Part shown: positions 1 through 11,739 of the stretch, piece by piece | Layout of the letters: every line of letters begins with the position of its first letter | Numbering within the stretch: the stretch's first letter is position 1 | From: Apostichopus japonicus | Lineage: Eukaryota > Echinodermata > Holothuroidea > Aspidochirotida > Stichopodidae | Direction of reading: 5' to 3' | Assembly (NCBI RefSeq): GCF_037975245.1 | Contig: NC_092576.1 | Location: forward strand, 33,644,611 to 33,708,610 | Length of the DNA stretch: 64,000 bases | Notes under the pieces: generated by a model | Databases searched by the model: none | What the model was told of the DNA's origin: nothing | Seen by the model: the letters and a program-made list of their open reading frames with translations, nothing else | Position numbers and translations under genes: made by a program

Positions 1-29
1 TCATAAACCAAGTAAGGGGAAAAAAATTA

Positions 30-472
30 AAGAAAAGAAAATCAACTAAATAAAAGAAGAATATGTGAAAGGGGAGAACCACTGGTATTTTCGCTGTCAG
101 ATGGTCTACAAAGCGACATTTAAACACAGGTTACGCGCAGAGGAGGTGCCTTGTGTGAAACTTGTGGACATTTTGTAGTATTGTTAAAACCGCTGGCACC
201 AAAATTACGTTAGTTCATTTATAACGTCCGGATGCGTGTAGTTTGAACAGGGAGTTGTTATGGAAAACTCCCTGGTTTGAAAATACGGGCGATATATTTC
301 TCATTGACCCGCTACCGTGTACATTACATGACTTTTTTTAGTTTTAACTTTTTGTAAAATCTAACCCTACTGTTTCGATTAATTTATTTACCAATTTAAG
401 GACGATCTCAGATTAGATTTGCTGCTTAAAAAGGGTAATTTCATATTTGTGATTATTTATTGATAAATTATT
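30..472. repeat. Duplicated segment, copy 1 (left part)
   Basis: About 440 bp that aligns along its length with 4928-5338, with many substitutions and small indels. Shared stretches include AAGAAAAGAAAATCAA, GCGACATTTAAACA, CGCTACCGTGTACA and TCATATTTGTGAT. The continuation of this copy lies beyond the inserted element, at 2535-2600, where ACAAAGAGG and GATTCTTGTA match 5448-5500. Not coding in any frame I can support. Confidence 0.8.
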
Positions 473-480
473 TTACAAAG
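473..480. other. Left target-site duplication of foldback element
   Basis: TTACAAAG, repeated exactly at 2535-2542 on the other side of the element. Confidence 0.8.
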
Positions 481-735
481 GGTTCCCGGACAATTCCCTC
501 ATGGACTATTTCTCCCGGACTATTACCCCCCGGACGAATCCCCCTAGGACAATTCCCACCCGGACAATTCCCAACCCTGACATTTTCCCCCCGGACAATT
601 CCCACCCGGACAAATGCCAACCCTGACAATTGCCCCCCGGACAATTCCCACTCCGGACAATTCCCACCCATGACAATTGCCCCGGATAATTTCCCCCGGA
701 AAATTTCCCCCTGGACAATCCCCTTCCTCGGAAAT
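481..735 (+). repeat. 15-bp minisatellite, left arm of foldback element
   Basis: Roughly 17 degenerate copies of CCGGACAATTCCCAC. Long open frames on both strands here come only from the repeat and its C and G runs. Confidence 0.85.
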
Positions 736-956
736 TTCGACGATTGATTGACAGCCGATGTAGGCGTCGTTAAGACTATTATTCCAGTAAAATTGGTGGT
801 GTGCAACAGGAGATTTCAGTTTTGGTTTCGATGACAACCGTAACTTATGCATTCATGCGGGCGGAGAGTGTGTGTATGTGTGTACGCGTGTGCGTTGGGG
901 GCTTGTAGATACGATATCTCAAGAAGGGAAGCTTTGACAAATCTAATATTGGTGTA

Positions 957-1440
957 TATGAGTAACACATTTGGCCACGCCCCTCAAAAATATTAATGAG
1001 ATGCAGTAGGGTTCTAACCTACACATGCACCCACACCTCCCACCAATGCCACCAAAATAAGTTTGAACAAAATCGGACAGAGGGTTGCCGAGATAGTAGC
1101 ATTTAAATAAATTGTTCGAAGCCCCGCCCAGTCATGAATTTTAATGGAACCACAAACAATAGGGACCACCTACTCACTATTCCCAAGTATGGGAATAAGA
1201 TCAAACTTTGCGTCATTGACTTAGCGTGATTACGAGCAATTTTCAACGAAATTACATTGGCTCCGCCCCTCGTGAATATCAACGAGATGCGATAAGGTAT
1301 TAACATACGCATGTACCCCACCTCCTACCAATGCTACCAAACAAGTTTGAACAAACCATCCATTTGGTTGCCGAGATACGGAGTCCGTCCACTTTTTAAT
1401 ATATATTAATGAGATTGGGACCATCTACTCATTATAGGTA
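957..1440. repeat. Two-unit internal repeat, about 300 bp per unit
   Basis: Inside the foldback element, 957-1110 and 1255-1385 share GGC(C/T)(A/C)CGCCCCTC, GAGATGC, CCAATGC(C/T)ACCAAA, AAGTTTGAACAAA and GGTTGCCGAGATA. The stretch just before it (905-950, GATACGATATCTCAAGAAG) recurs at 40853-40900, so part of this interior is dispersed in the genome. Confidence 0.7.
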
Positions 1441-2275
1441 ACCTACCCACCAATGATGAGACCGATCGGATCTGCATCGTTCAGTTATCGTGATTACAAG
1501 CCGGCGTCACAGACAGACACACGCACACACACATGCGTGAATGCATGTATTCCTGTTGCCTCTGGCAAGGCATAAAAAAGATTCAATTAAAAGCATATAC
1601 CCGGAAACAAATGCAGCTAAAGTGCGCGAAGTGCGCAGAAAATTTTAAGGTTATCTAGCTAACATGCATGTGCAAGGAGTAATTAATTCTCACAGCATCA
1701 ATGCAGCTTGTGCGCGCGAAACGCACCAAATCTCTTTTTCCAAAAATTTACCAAATTGACGCCCAAAATATTATAATTGTGTCAGTTAAGCTATAGTATA
1801 CACGATGCACGCGAAACAAGAAAGTGGTTTGGTACTTTGTCTCCTAAACTACAGTCGTATTGCTATTTAAGCTTTTCAATTCAACGGTGTTCGTATGTTA
1901 TCTACATTGCAAAATTATTACATTGGTAGCGTGACAGGACGAAAGTGGTTATTCAGATCTCTATGTAAGTAGAACAAAGTAAACCCATATCTCACTCCTT
2001 TATGTTGAAAAAAAATAAACGAAAGTCAGTCTCTACAGGGCAGACATGGTTTACACACAGAAAGCGGAAATAAATAAATATATCACTAATGCACGAGAAT
2101 CTCGCACAAAGATACGCATTGTTCGTATCTTTAACTTCGTGAATATTTTTTCTCAAGTGAGTTGGACCTGTTGGTTATGCTAATATAAAATAATATCGTT
2201 CATATGCACAGTTTTTATTGGTACTTAGCGTTATAAAATCGTCCCAATTTGGTGCTCCCGATTGACATTTTTCTT

Positions 2276-2534
2276 TGGGCTATTGTCAGGGGGAAATTGT
2301 CCGGGGGGGGGGGGGAATAGTCTGGGGGAAATTGTCCGGGAGGGTTATTGACCGGGGGGGGGGGGGGTAATTGTCCAGGGGAAGTCGTCCGTGATCGGAA
2401 TTGTCTGGGGTGGAAACTGTCCGGGGTGAGAATTGTCTGGGTGGGAATTGTCCTGGGGGTAATTGTCCAGGGGGAGTTGTCTAGGGGGTAATTGTCCGGG
2501 GGGTAATCGTCCAGGGGGGAGTTGTCCGGTCACC
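2276..2534 (-). repeat. 15-bp minisatellite, right arm of foldback element
   Basis: The inverted counterpart of 481-735: units of GGGGGTAATTGTCCAG with long G runs. Read on the minus strand it gives the same CCGGACAATTCCC unit as the left arm. Confidence 0.85.
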
Positions 2535-2600
2535 TTACAAAGAGGTATGCTGGATAAGATTCTTGTAATAAATATACTAAATAAAAATACTAATAAGTAA
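2535..2600. repeat. Right target duplication and end of duplicated segment copy 1
   Basis: Begins with the second TTACAAAG, then aligns with 5445-5515 (ACAAAGAGG, CTGGATAA, ATTCTTGTA, ATACTAAA). In copy 2 nothing like the foldback element lies between the matching flanks. Confidence 0.7.
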
Positions 2601-4525
2601 TATTATTTTGGTGCCCTGCCCTCTTCACGATCCTCGAGATAAGTCCTGAGAGTTCGATGATCGGAAACTTTCTGGAAATATTTTCTACGTATTTAAGCAG
2701 TAAAGAAAGACTATGTAATGAGCCGCGAACTGCCAAAATAAGAAATTTTATTTTATTTGTAAACATTACTCATACAAAGAAGAAAACAAAAGAAAAACGT
2801 CAGTTGTACTCGATCTGTACAACTATTCTGGTAACCTTAATAAAGTTGCAGCTTTTCGAAAATCCCAAACGGATTCTCGTTTAACCGTGGTACACGAAAA
2901 TACCTGTTAAACTCCAATTTTATGGAAGCTGGAGTGCCCAAGATCTAGCTAACAAACTTGTCCACTGCTATAAGGGTGGCTCATAAGGGAACAACATCGA
3001 AAAGAACCTAAACGCACTGATAGGACACTCTAAGTATCACTCCGGGAGTTACAAAGGTGAGACAACATTGGGAACACTTAATCGACTTACTTTACTTCCG
3101 CAATTAAAGCGATAATTTCAAGTATGTTGGGGTCACTGCGCATGTCTTTTTATTGTCTAAACAGCGTAGACGTAGCATCGTGGAAGACTTTATCGTGCAT
3201 GATGATAATATATGTCTTTGTAATCCATGTCAGCTAATAGTGTATTCGGCTCAATAGTAAACAAAACCATTACATGAAATTGTTATGTTTTACATATAAT
3301 TACTTTCATACTGGCCAGGGTACGGAAGGAGGGGAATTGGCTATGTCTTCATAAGTTTTCGAGGTTAACAAAGCATTGTAGATTGGATCATGTAGTTCCT
3401 AAGAATAACACTCTCTGATATTATATTACTTAACATTACGTTCACTGGAAGCTATGGTGGCCCAATCCCTAGCTTCTACAAACAGCCTGAATTTTGGTGC
3501 CGATCTGCAAACTTGTAAGGTACTTTGCCATGATCCATTGTATTTTATTTTTGAATTCATCTAGTTAAACAGTTTACGTCAGATTTAGAAGAGATCAATT
3601 TACATATCTGGGCTTAAGGTAAACTAGTTATGGATCAAAACTGGATCAAATTTCTGAATGGCAGTTTAATACTAGGTGAACCCGTGTATTTTAACCTCTA
3701 CAGAGTGCGGGTGCAAAATGGACCTCCAAAGTAACTATGAGGTTAAATAAACTATGAATCAAATAGGACCAGGAACATACCTATTTGGTTCATTTAATAT
3801 TTTAAAGATATATGCGGCAAGTGTTCTGTATTTTTATTGCTTGGAATACGTTATTTTGTTTCACCTGGGTGAGTTTTGAATATAAACATATTATAATGTG
3901 TGTTGTTTTATACATTATACATGGTAATTTGCTGCTGTGCCAATATAAATATTCATTACACTGTAATGCAAGGAGACAACCGTTGTCATGGAAACTTTTA
4001 GAACGAATGAATAGCGAAATACTTCTCAATGAGCAAGTTCTGCTTTGACAAGCAATCATTGTTGTCGTGGATTGAAAGTATGGAACACAAAACAAATTGG
4101 TCCGTGGGTGGGCATATTTGACTGTGTTGGAATTTGCGTATGTAAAATAGTACGTGTCATTTGTCCACTCATATCTCAGAATACCATCGACGGATTATTT
4201 TCCAATTGATAAGCTAATTGTTTGTCGATGAAAACTTACAACATACTGATTTGTACGTTAAAAGGAAAATGTTAACCTTCGGTGAAAACAAACATATCGA
4301 AAACATTATTGGGGAATTTGCTATTCAACGTACATATAACCAGTAACAATTATTTTCGTTAAACAATCTATTTTGAAAGATGTTAAGTTCTTTGTCTGGA
4401 AAACTTAAGAATGTTTAACATTTAATGTTACTAAACATTTTAGTTGAACAGTAGACTGCCGATTTTGTGAGAATAATACTCATCAGTAACAAGAGGATAT
4501 ACAGATTTACATTAATATACTATAT
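2601..4525. other. No gene recognised
   Basis: AT-rich sequence with short frames only. No splice-framed exon, RNA gene or transposon end that I can support. Confidence 0.5.
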
Positions 4526-4530
4526 TAATG

Positions 4531-4760
4531 GCGGAGTGTATAGCCGAGTGGTTAACGCCGGCGTCTCCCAGTCATGAGATCCCCGGTTCGATTCCCAGCC
4601 GACAGCAATGTGTGTTGTCTGGCAAGGGTGTTGTTCAGTAACAACTTCCTGACATGGACGTTAAATGGATGTGTGCCGAGAGATTGGCTTCGGTCAGCTT
4701 GCGAGTCTACAAGCCTCCATGGCTTCTTTCGCGAGTTCCTGCTTGCGGGAAGATCACATA
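4531..4760 (+). mobile_element. tRNA-derived SINE
   Basis: RNA polymerase III promoter boxes are both present: box A TAGCCGAGTGG at 4541-4551 and box B GGTTCGATTCC at 4585-4595. After the tRNA-like head comes a non-tRNA body with GC-richer blocks (GTGTGCCGAGAGATTGGC, GCGAGTTCCTGCTTGCGGG), followed by AT-rich sequence. The body suggests a SINE rather than a free tRNA gene. I could not assign it to a named SINE superfamily, and the 3' end is approximate. Confidence 0.7.
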
Positions 4761-4927
4761 TACATATTGGGCGACAAGATGTATTATTAGCGAAGATGTT
4801 TACTTTTTGTATGTAGTTGAAATTATTTCATATGAGTGTCATCTATTGAAATCCTTGTGGGTAAACCTTCATTTTTATTTCATTAATAACCACTATCAAT
4901 AAGTCTAAAAATAAGTGACCTTTTTTA

Positions 4928-5515
4928 AGAAAAGAAAATCAATTTAATACAAAAAATAATATGCGAACCAGGGGAACCATCGACAATGGCGCTGTTTGAT
5001 GCTGTGCTGAGCGACATTTAAACAGAGTGTACGTGCGAAGGAGGTGTCTGTTTTGAAACCTGTGAACATGTTGTAGTTTTGTTTAAAACTGCTGACACAC
5101 ACATTACGTTAGTACAGTAATAACGTCAGGATGCGTCCAGTTGGAAAATAACCGGAGAGATATATCTCATTGACACGCTACCGTGTACAATATATGACTT
5201 TAATTTAGTTTCACTTTTCGTAAATATCTAACCCTACTAATACCATTGATTTATCTACCAATTTTAGGACGAGTAGTTTGTATTTGCTGCTTGAAAAAAT
5301 GGGTACTGTCATATTTGTGATAATTTATTTATTGATTATTTTAGGACGAGCAAAGATTTCAGTTACTGCTTATACATAAAAAAACTGTAATATCATATTT
5401 GTGATATTTGTTTTATTTTCCGTAGGTCCTAATATTTAGTTATTGCCTACACAAAGAGGGATACAAATGGTTACTGGATAATATTCTTGTACAAAAGATA
5501 CTAAACAAGACATCA
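4928..5515. repeat. Duplicated segment, copy 2 (unoccupied site)
   Basis: Direct repeat of 30-472 plus 2535-2600 without the 2-kb foldback insertion. Between about 5338 and 5445 it holds an extra diverged unit (AGGACGAGCAAAGATTTCAG, then TCATATTTGTGATA again), so this copy also has an internal roughly 100-bp duplication. Confidence 0.75.
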
Positions 5516-5519
5516 GTAT

Positions 5520-7150
5520 ATAGGGATCGGGAGCAACGGAGTGTGTAGTGACGTGTAAGAAGTAGTAAGTAGTCTTCTTCAGGTAAATACGTTCACGTCT
5601 GTCTTGTGTGTAATACTGGAGAACCAGATTCATTATATACTTGTATTCGGTGATATTCCCTTTGTATAGAACAGCCAAAAGGAGAACAGGACCTTGGAGG
5701 CATGATTGGCTTCTGAAAATTACCATTGGTAATATTTGCTCACGACTATGGATAACTCGTATGCCCCGAAATCTGCAGTGAATGTATATATTAAAAATAC
5801 AGTATCACATCATGGAGTTGATGTATAAATATGATAATACTATTCAATCGATATATGTTACTTTAGCTTTTATATACTTTACCTTTCACATTCCTTGACT
5901 TTAATATTGACAGAATAGACTCAGTGGGGATAGGCTGAGGTAACAGACACCCCCAGAACCTACGAAATAAAGAAGAAAATAATCCGGTCAATCAAGTGAT
6001 TATGAAATCAAACGAAATCAATTTCAACAGCTAGCTGCAACAAACTCTGAATTTAAACACAAACATTAATTGTTCCCTATACATGGTCTTGTGAGCGCTT
6101 CACTCATTAGGTTAACTTCAGATTTTTTTATTCCGTTCAAGAAATCTAACAACGATGCTGTCCATTACTTTAAACTAGTCAAGCGTCATTTAAATGACCG
6201 AAAAAACAGTTTCGATAAGACAGGAGATGGACAAATATTTAACTTTAAATATCAGCAAATATATCAATATGTAGCCATTTTCCCAACTAGCACTTCATAG
6301 TTTTCACTTTTAAATTCAATCGGTCGCAACAGACAAGCTGGCCAGCCCTAACGTTATGAAAATATCTGCTCACTTCGGGTTGCTAAATGTTATCCTACGT
6401 TGGCTCGAAACTAAACTTAAAGTCTACCTTATGTGGCTTCACGATATGGCTGGTACATTGCGTTAATCGTGTTAAATAAATTTTACTATGACCGGAAAAA
6501 ACAGACTGCGTACATCTTTAACTTAAGCCTTATCAGGTAAAAATGTACAGAATTAATAAATTTATATTTTATCGAGATATTTAAATATATAGCCATTCTC
6601 CAAACTAACACTATACAATTTTCACTTCCAAATTTAATCGGTTAAAACAGACAAAATGCACAGTCCTAAAGTTATGAAAATACCTGCTCGGTTCTGTTTG
6701 CTTATTGTTATCATAGGTTTTTTTTTTTCAAAACTAAATTTAAATTCTACCTTATGTGACTTCATGGTGTGTTTGATACATAACGTTAAATACATGTTAT
6801 AACGATAGGAAAGAAACGGCGGCGTACACATTTCTCTTTAGTTTTATCAGGTACAATTGTAAAGAGTTAATTTCTTTTTATTTGATCGAGATATTCCGTT
6901 TTGAGAGGATTTTCTAATGCTGATGATATAACTGTTTCAAATGCAAAAACAAATACATATATGTAAGTCAAAACGAGCTTTGCTGTAAACTGAATATCCA
7001 CTCAACGTGAAGTGTAAGTAAAAAGCCATTCTGGTGTGAAACTGCTTATAACCGTAAACAAACAGTCTTCAAGGTCGATTTTATAAGTATAGTGCGCATG
7101 CGCGATACAATGTTGGCATTACTAGCCCGCTCCATCATCTTCATGGCTCC
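5520..7150. other. No gene; internal AT-rich duplication
   Basis: Two diverged direct copies: 6200-6440 (CATTTAAATGACCG, ATATGTAGCCATTTTCC, AACTAGCACT, TTTTCACTTTTAAATTCAATC) and 6540-6760 (ATATATAGCCATTCTCC, AACTAACACTATA, TTTTCACTTCCAAATTTAATC). Nothing else seen. Confidence 0.55.
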
Positions 7151-7154
7151 CTGG

Positions 7155-7617
7155 TGAATGCCAACTGAACATCACTCACTCACTCAGTCCCATGAATGTG
7201 AAGTCGTCGGGGAGACATAACGGTTGCAGCTGGCATCGTCCTCCATGCAGATCTGTTAGCAGCAGTGGCGAGCAGGTCTGGCATGTTCAAGCCGATCCAG
7301 TCCTTCACGTTGTCGGACCAGTTTCTCCTCTGACGTCCTCGTCTGCGACCGCCCTCTACAGTGCCCTGGAGTATTACCTGGAGAGGCTGTCATGCCTTGT
7401 GACGTGGCCAAACCACGCCAGTTTCCGGCGTTGAACTGTTGACAGGAGTGGTTCATATGGGCCCACCAGGTCTCTGACCGTTTCTCGAACATAGTCGTTG
7501 GTCTTATGGTCGGTGTATAAGATGCGGAGCAGTTTTCTCAGGCATTTGGTCTCGAAAGCCTGGATTCGCCTCTCGCTTTCAGCCAGAAGTGTCCACGTCT
7601 CTGAACATATACACTCA
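7155..7617 (-). mobile_element. RTE-type LINE, 3' end of reverse-transcriptase ORF, broken
   Basis: On the minus strand the frames read ERRIQAFETKCLRKLLRI, then TVQRRKLAWFGHVTRH, then in another frame RRRGRQRRNWSDNVKDW and TAANRSAWRTM before a stop. These are the hallmarks of the C-terminal tail of RTE-clade retrotransposons (ERRIQAFE..C.R, W.GH, RGRQ...W..N). The frame change near LSR shows a disabled copy. The 3' end on this strand runs into GAGTGAGTGAGTG, a short tail repeat usual for this clade. Only the last few hundred bases of the LINE are present, as expected of a 5'-truncated insertion. Confidence 0.85.
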
Positions 7618-7619
7618 TC

Positions 7620-9830
7620 ATAACAATCTCAAATTCACATGTTATCTACGCAGGAAAAAAAGCACTACTCAGATTTTCAAAGCATTGTCGCGGCGAACAG
7701 TTAATTCTCCACACGTAAAAAAAATACATCTCCTTGAGTAGCATAATTTTTTGAAACAATACTTAAAATTATCTACTTTGGTTGGATGTTCTCAAATTGA
7801 ACAAGACAGGTAACATTTGAACGCATTTGGGTTAACAACATTTTGCAAAAAAGCTGCAAGCAACAAATGTTAATCGTATTTATCCGCAATGACTCGGCGA
7901 TATCTGTACTACTTCAGCTCGTTCAACATAGGCACTTGTAACGTTATTATTGTGGCATGGCATTACATACTATGGCCGTGCGTGGCATATTTTACGTGTT
8001 TTGGATTATGATAAACCAGGGCCAGGAAATCGACCAAGCAGTTTTTAATAGACCGGAGGGTGTTACATTTGCAATGATAGACTAACGATATAGGTATATT
8101 CGTTAGATTAATTTTCTATTAGGCCTTCGATGCAAACTACCGTATGCTATACGGCAAACCACCGTATGCCATTTACGGTTCGTAAAATTTCGCTAACTAG
8201 GCGAGGATAAAGTAACGTTGACATGTTGTTCTATTTGACCAATCAGTGTCCAGGACTATGTATATTCTCTGTCATGTCCGAAACAGGCGTGATTTGTGAT
8301 TGAAAGCTTGGTTCTGATCATTTTAGTCATCATTTCTTCGTTTATATTGCAGGCACATGCTAGCTAGAGTATTGTTTATTAGCACTACACAATATAGCCT
8401 AGCTTTGGTCTACGTTAAAGGACCAAACGCCGACCTTGCTTTGTCTTGAACGAAATAACTTCAAAAGGGTTGCGGTAACAAAGTCCCTCCATTGAATATG
8501 AACAACTAACCAAATTTGGCCTTCACCACGTACTACAATGTCATGTTTTTGTATACAAATACTGTTGTTCTAGTTAGTTCAGTAATTGCGGAAGAACCGT
8601 TCTTTAATCTACCGTCAGTCCATTCTATATAGGGAAGGACGTCATCCTTTGTTGGTAATGCAGTAAAAGGTGATAACTGTACTTATCTGTTCTACTCTAA
8701 GGTACTGTGTGAGATTTGAATCCCTAGACCAAAATTATGATAGACAATTATCTTACTCTAAATTCTGATTTATATTTTATTGTTTTGAGTTCAGTTTATA
8801 TTTGTCAATGACATTATGTTTGAGTCACATAGTGTAGTGTGACTTCTGCCTGATATTCTTTATACATTATATTGAAGAATCGATTTTGTGTGGTCAGTTA
8901 TACGGTCCATGCTTTGCATTAATGTTGTTTAAATACTATTCCAAATTATTCGAAAAATATTGAAATCTACTAATATCAATGTGGTCCTTTATTAAAATAG
9001 TTCAGTTTTATTCAATATAACTGATAAGTGTTTAATTATATCATCAATTAAATTTAGACATACACGATACAATCAGCAAAACAATTTTGTAACGATTTCT
9101 GAGAACTAAAGTTGGTTTTAAAAGAAAAACAGGTAACCATAAAGAGCAGAAGAAGTCTTTTAATATGCAGAAATATCACGCAACTTTACTTGAACCACGT
9201 TCTTAAGAGTCGTATCTTTTCAAAGGAAATGATAAAATGAGTTTATAAATGTAATACTATGATTGTTGTGCCAAATTTATATCATATTTTGATATCACGA
9301 ATTTGCCAGTTCGAGAAACACCTAAAAATATGTTGTATCCATTGTATACATGGTATGACCCGGGCTTTCATTGGTGTGCGTAACTGACCCTTGTAAAACG
9401 ATATCAAGACAAGGCGAAAAAAAACGTCTACATTATGTATACACAAGTTTTGAATACACGATCGATAGGCCTGGCCTTAGTAGTTGTTTACTTTAAAGAT
9501 TTGGCGAAAGAACGTCATTCATGGTATTTTCAGAATTTACAACTAAACATATTTTATCTATTATTTGATTGGTCAATAGTACGACCCCACACCTCTGCAA
9601 ACAATTTTCAATGTTCGGTTAACACACATTTTTGATATCAAGAAGAAGGTGACCTCGATCCATTACAGTGATTTCATCATAGCATGTTTTAACACGATTA
9701 CCTCATAGGAGAAGTTTTCAGACAATTATTTTATAGATTCTGCGAAATTTGTTTTTGCCTATCTTTTTTTGTATTAGGGGGATATGTGTTTTTTACATGT
9801 GGAGGTATAAGTTCTATGGTGTAGAATAAA
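7620..9830. other. No gene recognised
   Basis: AT-rich. A small inverted motif at 8140-8190 (CCGTATGCTATACGG, CCGTATGCCATTTACGG). No exon with splice sites and no RNA gene that I can support. Confidence 0.45.
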
Positions 9831-10571
9831 TCGGTGCTTCCCTTGGCAAGGAATTCTATCGACGAAATATTGCATTAATCTGGACGTCGTATAATACATT
9901 AAGTTACTGCGCCAACCACGGAGGATCATGTGATGTGCAACGCGGTACTATTATACATAGTGTATTGTAACACCTTTCATTCCATCGTAATGTAATGATG
10001 ATTTATTAGGTTTGGATAATAAAGTTTTTTTTTAGGATAAAACATTATAAGTGTCAGAAAAGGCTTTATCTGCATGACACGATCGCTTTTAACTATAAAG
10101 GTCATTATAGATTGAGTATCGGGTGTGCGACAAGGCTTCTTGTGTTTGTAAAGGAACAGCAGATCCTGTCGTCCGCTCTTGTCTTATTTAAACGACCAAT
10201 CCGAGATGGTATTGCCTTTGTAAATTAAATCAATTTAATATTAATAGCCACATACTTAACATGTATTGTATAAGCAGATGATATGCAGTACGTTGTTGTA
10301 TTGCGTTGGCTGGTGGGCGGGAATCCATGTTGCGAAGATTGTAAATGCATACATTATACTACATCATTACACAAACTAGTCGTGTTTTAGACGCGAATCA
10401 GCCGATGGTGGCCTCATACTATCGACATCTCCCGATGTTATGCTTAATTATGTTCACAGCGAGACTACTCTCCCAAAATATATGGATCTGAACATGGCAA
10501 CAATCCCTCGCAGTGGACTCTTAGTACTACTATATGCGGCTAAAAATCGACATAATCCTTCTTTCACACAG

Positions 10572-10680
10572 TCACAGTCCCGATGCAAGGGGACTGGGGT
10601 TGCGAGCGGATCAGTCGTTCGGTAGTTTGGTTTTCGTGCCCAGGTTCTATCCTGGGCGACTTTTTCTTAAAAAGTACCTT
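10572..10680 (+). mobile_element. SINE body, 5'-truncated copy
   Basis: About 109 bp that recur at 10768-10870 at roughly 90% identity by eye (CCCGATGCAAGGGGACTGGG, GGATCAGTCGTTCGGTAG, GGGCGACTTTT). It contains a box-B-like hairpin (CCCAGG-TTCTAT-CCTGGG) and ends in CTTAAAAA. It lacks the U2-like head carried by the second copy. Confidence 0.7.
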
Positions 10681-10681
10681 C

Positions 10682-10870
10682 TTTCTCGGCCTTTTGGCTA
10701 AGATCATGTGAAGTATATGTTCCCTCTCGAGGGGAATGGTGATGCACACCTGACGATGATCAAACAATCACAGTCCCGATGCAAGGGGACTGGGTTTGAG
10801 AACGGATCAGTCGTTCGGTAGTTTGGTTTTCGTACCCAGGTTCTATTCTGGGCGACTTTTCCTTAAAAAA
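10682..10870 (+). mobile_element. U2-snRNA-headed SINE, full-length copy
   Basis: The first 40 or so bases (from 10684) match the 5' end of metazoan U2 snRNA at about 37 of 40 positions against the sequence I remember, including CTCGGCCTTTTGGCTAAGAT. The match then stops: the U2 branch-site-pairing and Sm regions are replaced by about 45 unrelated bases and then the same body as at 10572-10680. The element ends CTTAAAAAA. This composition (snRNA head, unrelated body, A-rich tail, several copies) is that of a SINE with a U2-derived promoter, not a working U2 gene. It sits directly behind the tail of the truncated copy. Confidence 0.7.
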
Positions 10871-11342
10871 GAACCTTTCTTTCATACCGCAGTGTATTGA
10901 AAATGTTCACAATCGTTTAGTTTCTTAAATGTTTGGTTTAATATGTCTTTACTTTTTGGTGTTTTAGTCGTCATTTAATATGTTTCATATTTGTGAGTAA
11001 ATTTCGTCCTTTTTTTTCCTTTTTGTTATGTTAGTGTGAGCAGGGATTTACATTACTAAGGAATACAGTATAATTGAAATCAAAATATTTCAACGTATAT
11101 TGTGTACGGTCTGACTTACTGCTTTCGTTCCATTTGAAAAAAAAAAGTTAACAATCGTTGAGCGTGCAGTAAACTGTTTACCACTACGCCTGCCTGTTGG
11201 TAGTATAATGAATTATTTCAAAACTACTCAATTTACTGACATTACTGTTAAACTTTCATGTATGTAGTAAAAATAACTGAAACGTAATATCTCATCGCTA
11301 CTAGATAGGGAGTCAAGTCGATGTTGTAATCAGTTGGTCATC

Positions 11343-11738
11343 GGACGCTACAAGGGCGTAGGAACCGGGGGGGGGGGGCTGGGGGCGCCAGCCCCCAGTG
11401 AAAAATATGGGGGGGGGGGCGGAAGTATCGTTCCGCCCCCCCCCCCCGCTCCGCAAGTCAGAAAACCCCTTTTTCATTTCCAAATGAGAAAAAAATCTCA
11501 TTTGAAGCACCAAATTGCATCTAAGGCCAGGTGAAAATGCAAAATTCTTTACAAAATGGAGTGGGTGTTGAAGTGTGCTATATTGCACCAAATTGCATCT
11601 GAGGCCACCTGGAAATGCAAAAAAAATCCAAAGGGGAGGGGGACAGCCCCTCCCCTTAGACCCATCCCCCAGGTCGGTCATCAGTCTTCAGCCCCCCCCC
11701 CCCACTCAAAAGTACCTTCCTACGCCACTGGGACGCTA
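11343..11738. mobile_element. hAT-type MITE with 8-bp target duplication
   Basis: The element proper is 11351-11730 (380 bp). Exact 8-bp duplications GGACGCTA lie at 11343-11350 and 11731-11738. The ends are short inverted repeats: CAAGGGCGTAGGAAC on the left, and CAGTGGCGTAGGAAGG on the right when complemented. The interior has G and C runs and a repeated block (CCAAATTGCATCT(A/G)AGGCCA at about 11510 and 11589). No transposase. An 8-bp duplication with CA...TG ends is typical of hAT elements. Confidence 0.85.
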
Positions 11739-11739
11739 T

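Larger units (their letters stand above)
481..2534. mobile_element. Foldback-type DNA transposon, TU-like, non-autonomous
   Basis: A 2,054-bp element flanked by an exact 8-bp target duplication. Its ends form an imperfect inverted repeat: 481-498 against the complement of 2517-2534 match at 15 of 18 positions and both begin GGT. Each end continues as an array of degenerate 15-bp units (core CGGACAATTCCCACC) in opposite orientation, about 481-735 and 2276-2534. The interior carries no transposase that I can see. Known family: sea-urchin TU elements are foldback transposons whose long inverted repeats have an outer domain of 15-bp repeats and which make 8-bp target duplications. Placing this element there is inference. 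A Merlin-type element (8-9 bp duplication, GG ends) is the alternative. Confidence 0.75.
9840..11120 (-). repeat. Duplicated intron sequence, copy 1 (pairs with 31675-32350)
   Basis: Blocks in the same order as those at 31.7-32.35 kb: GGATCATGTGATGTG/GGATGATCACGTGACGTG with GCGGTACTAT; GTGTCAGAAAA with AGATTGAGTATCG/GGATTAAGTATCG; CATGGCAACAATCCCTCGCA/CATGACAATAATTCCTCGCA; TGTTCACAATCGTTT/TGTTCAAAATCGTTT. Copy 1 has taken up the SINE at 10572-10870. The duplication travels with the module exons a at 14.4 and 33.1 kb. Confidence 0.6.

Noticed and set aside
460-852. Overlapping 70-112 codon frames on both strands
   Set aside because: Produced by the 15-bp minisatellite of the foldback element.
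2345-2533. Frame of GQLPPGQ-type repeats
   Set aside because: Same minisatellite in the right arm.
10682-10770. A U2 snRNA gene
   Set aside because: Only the first 40 or so bases match; the branch-site-pairing region, Sm site and 3' stems are missing and a repeated body follows.
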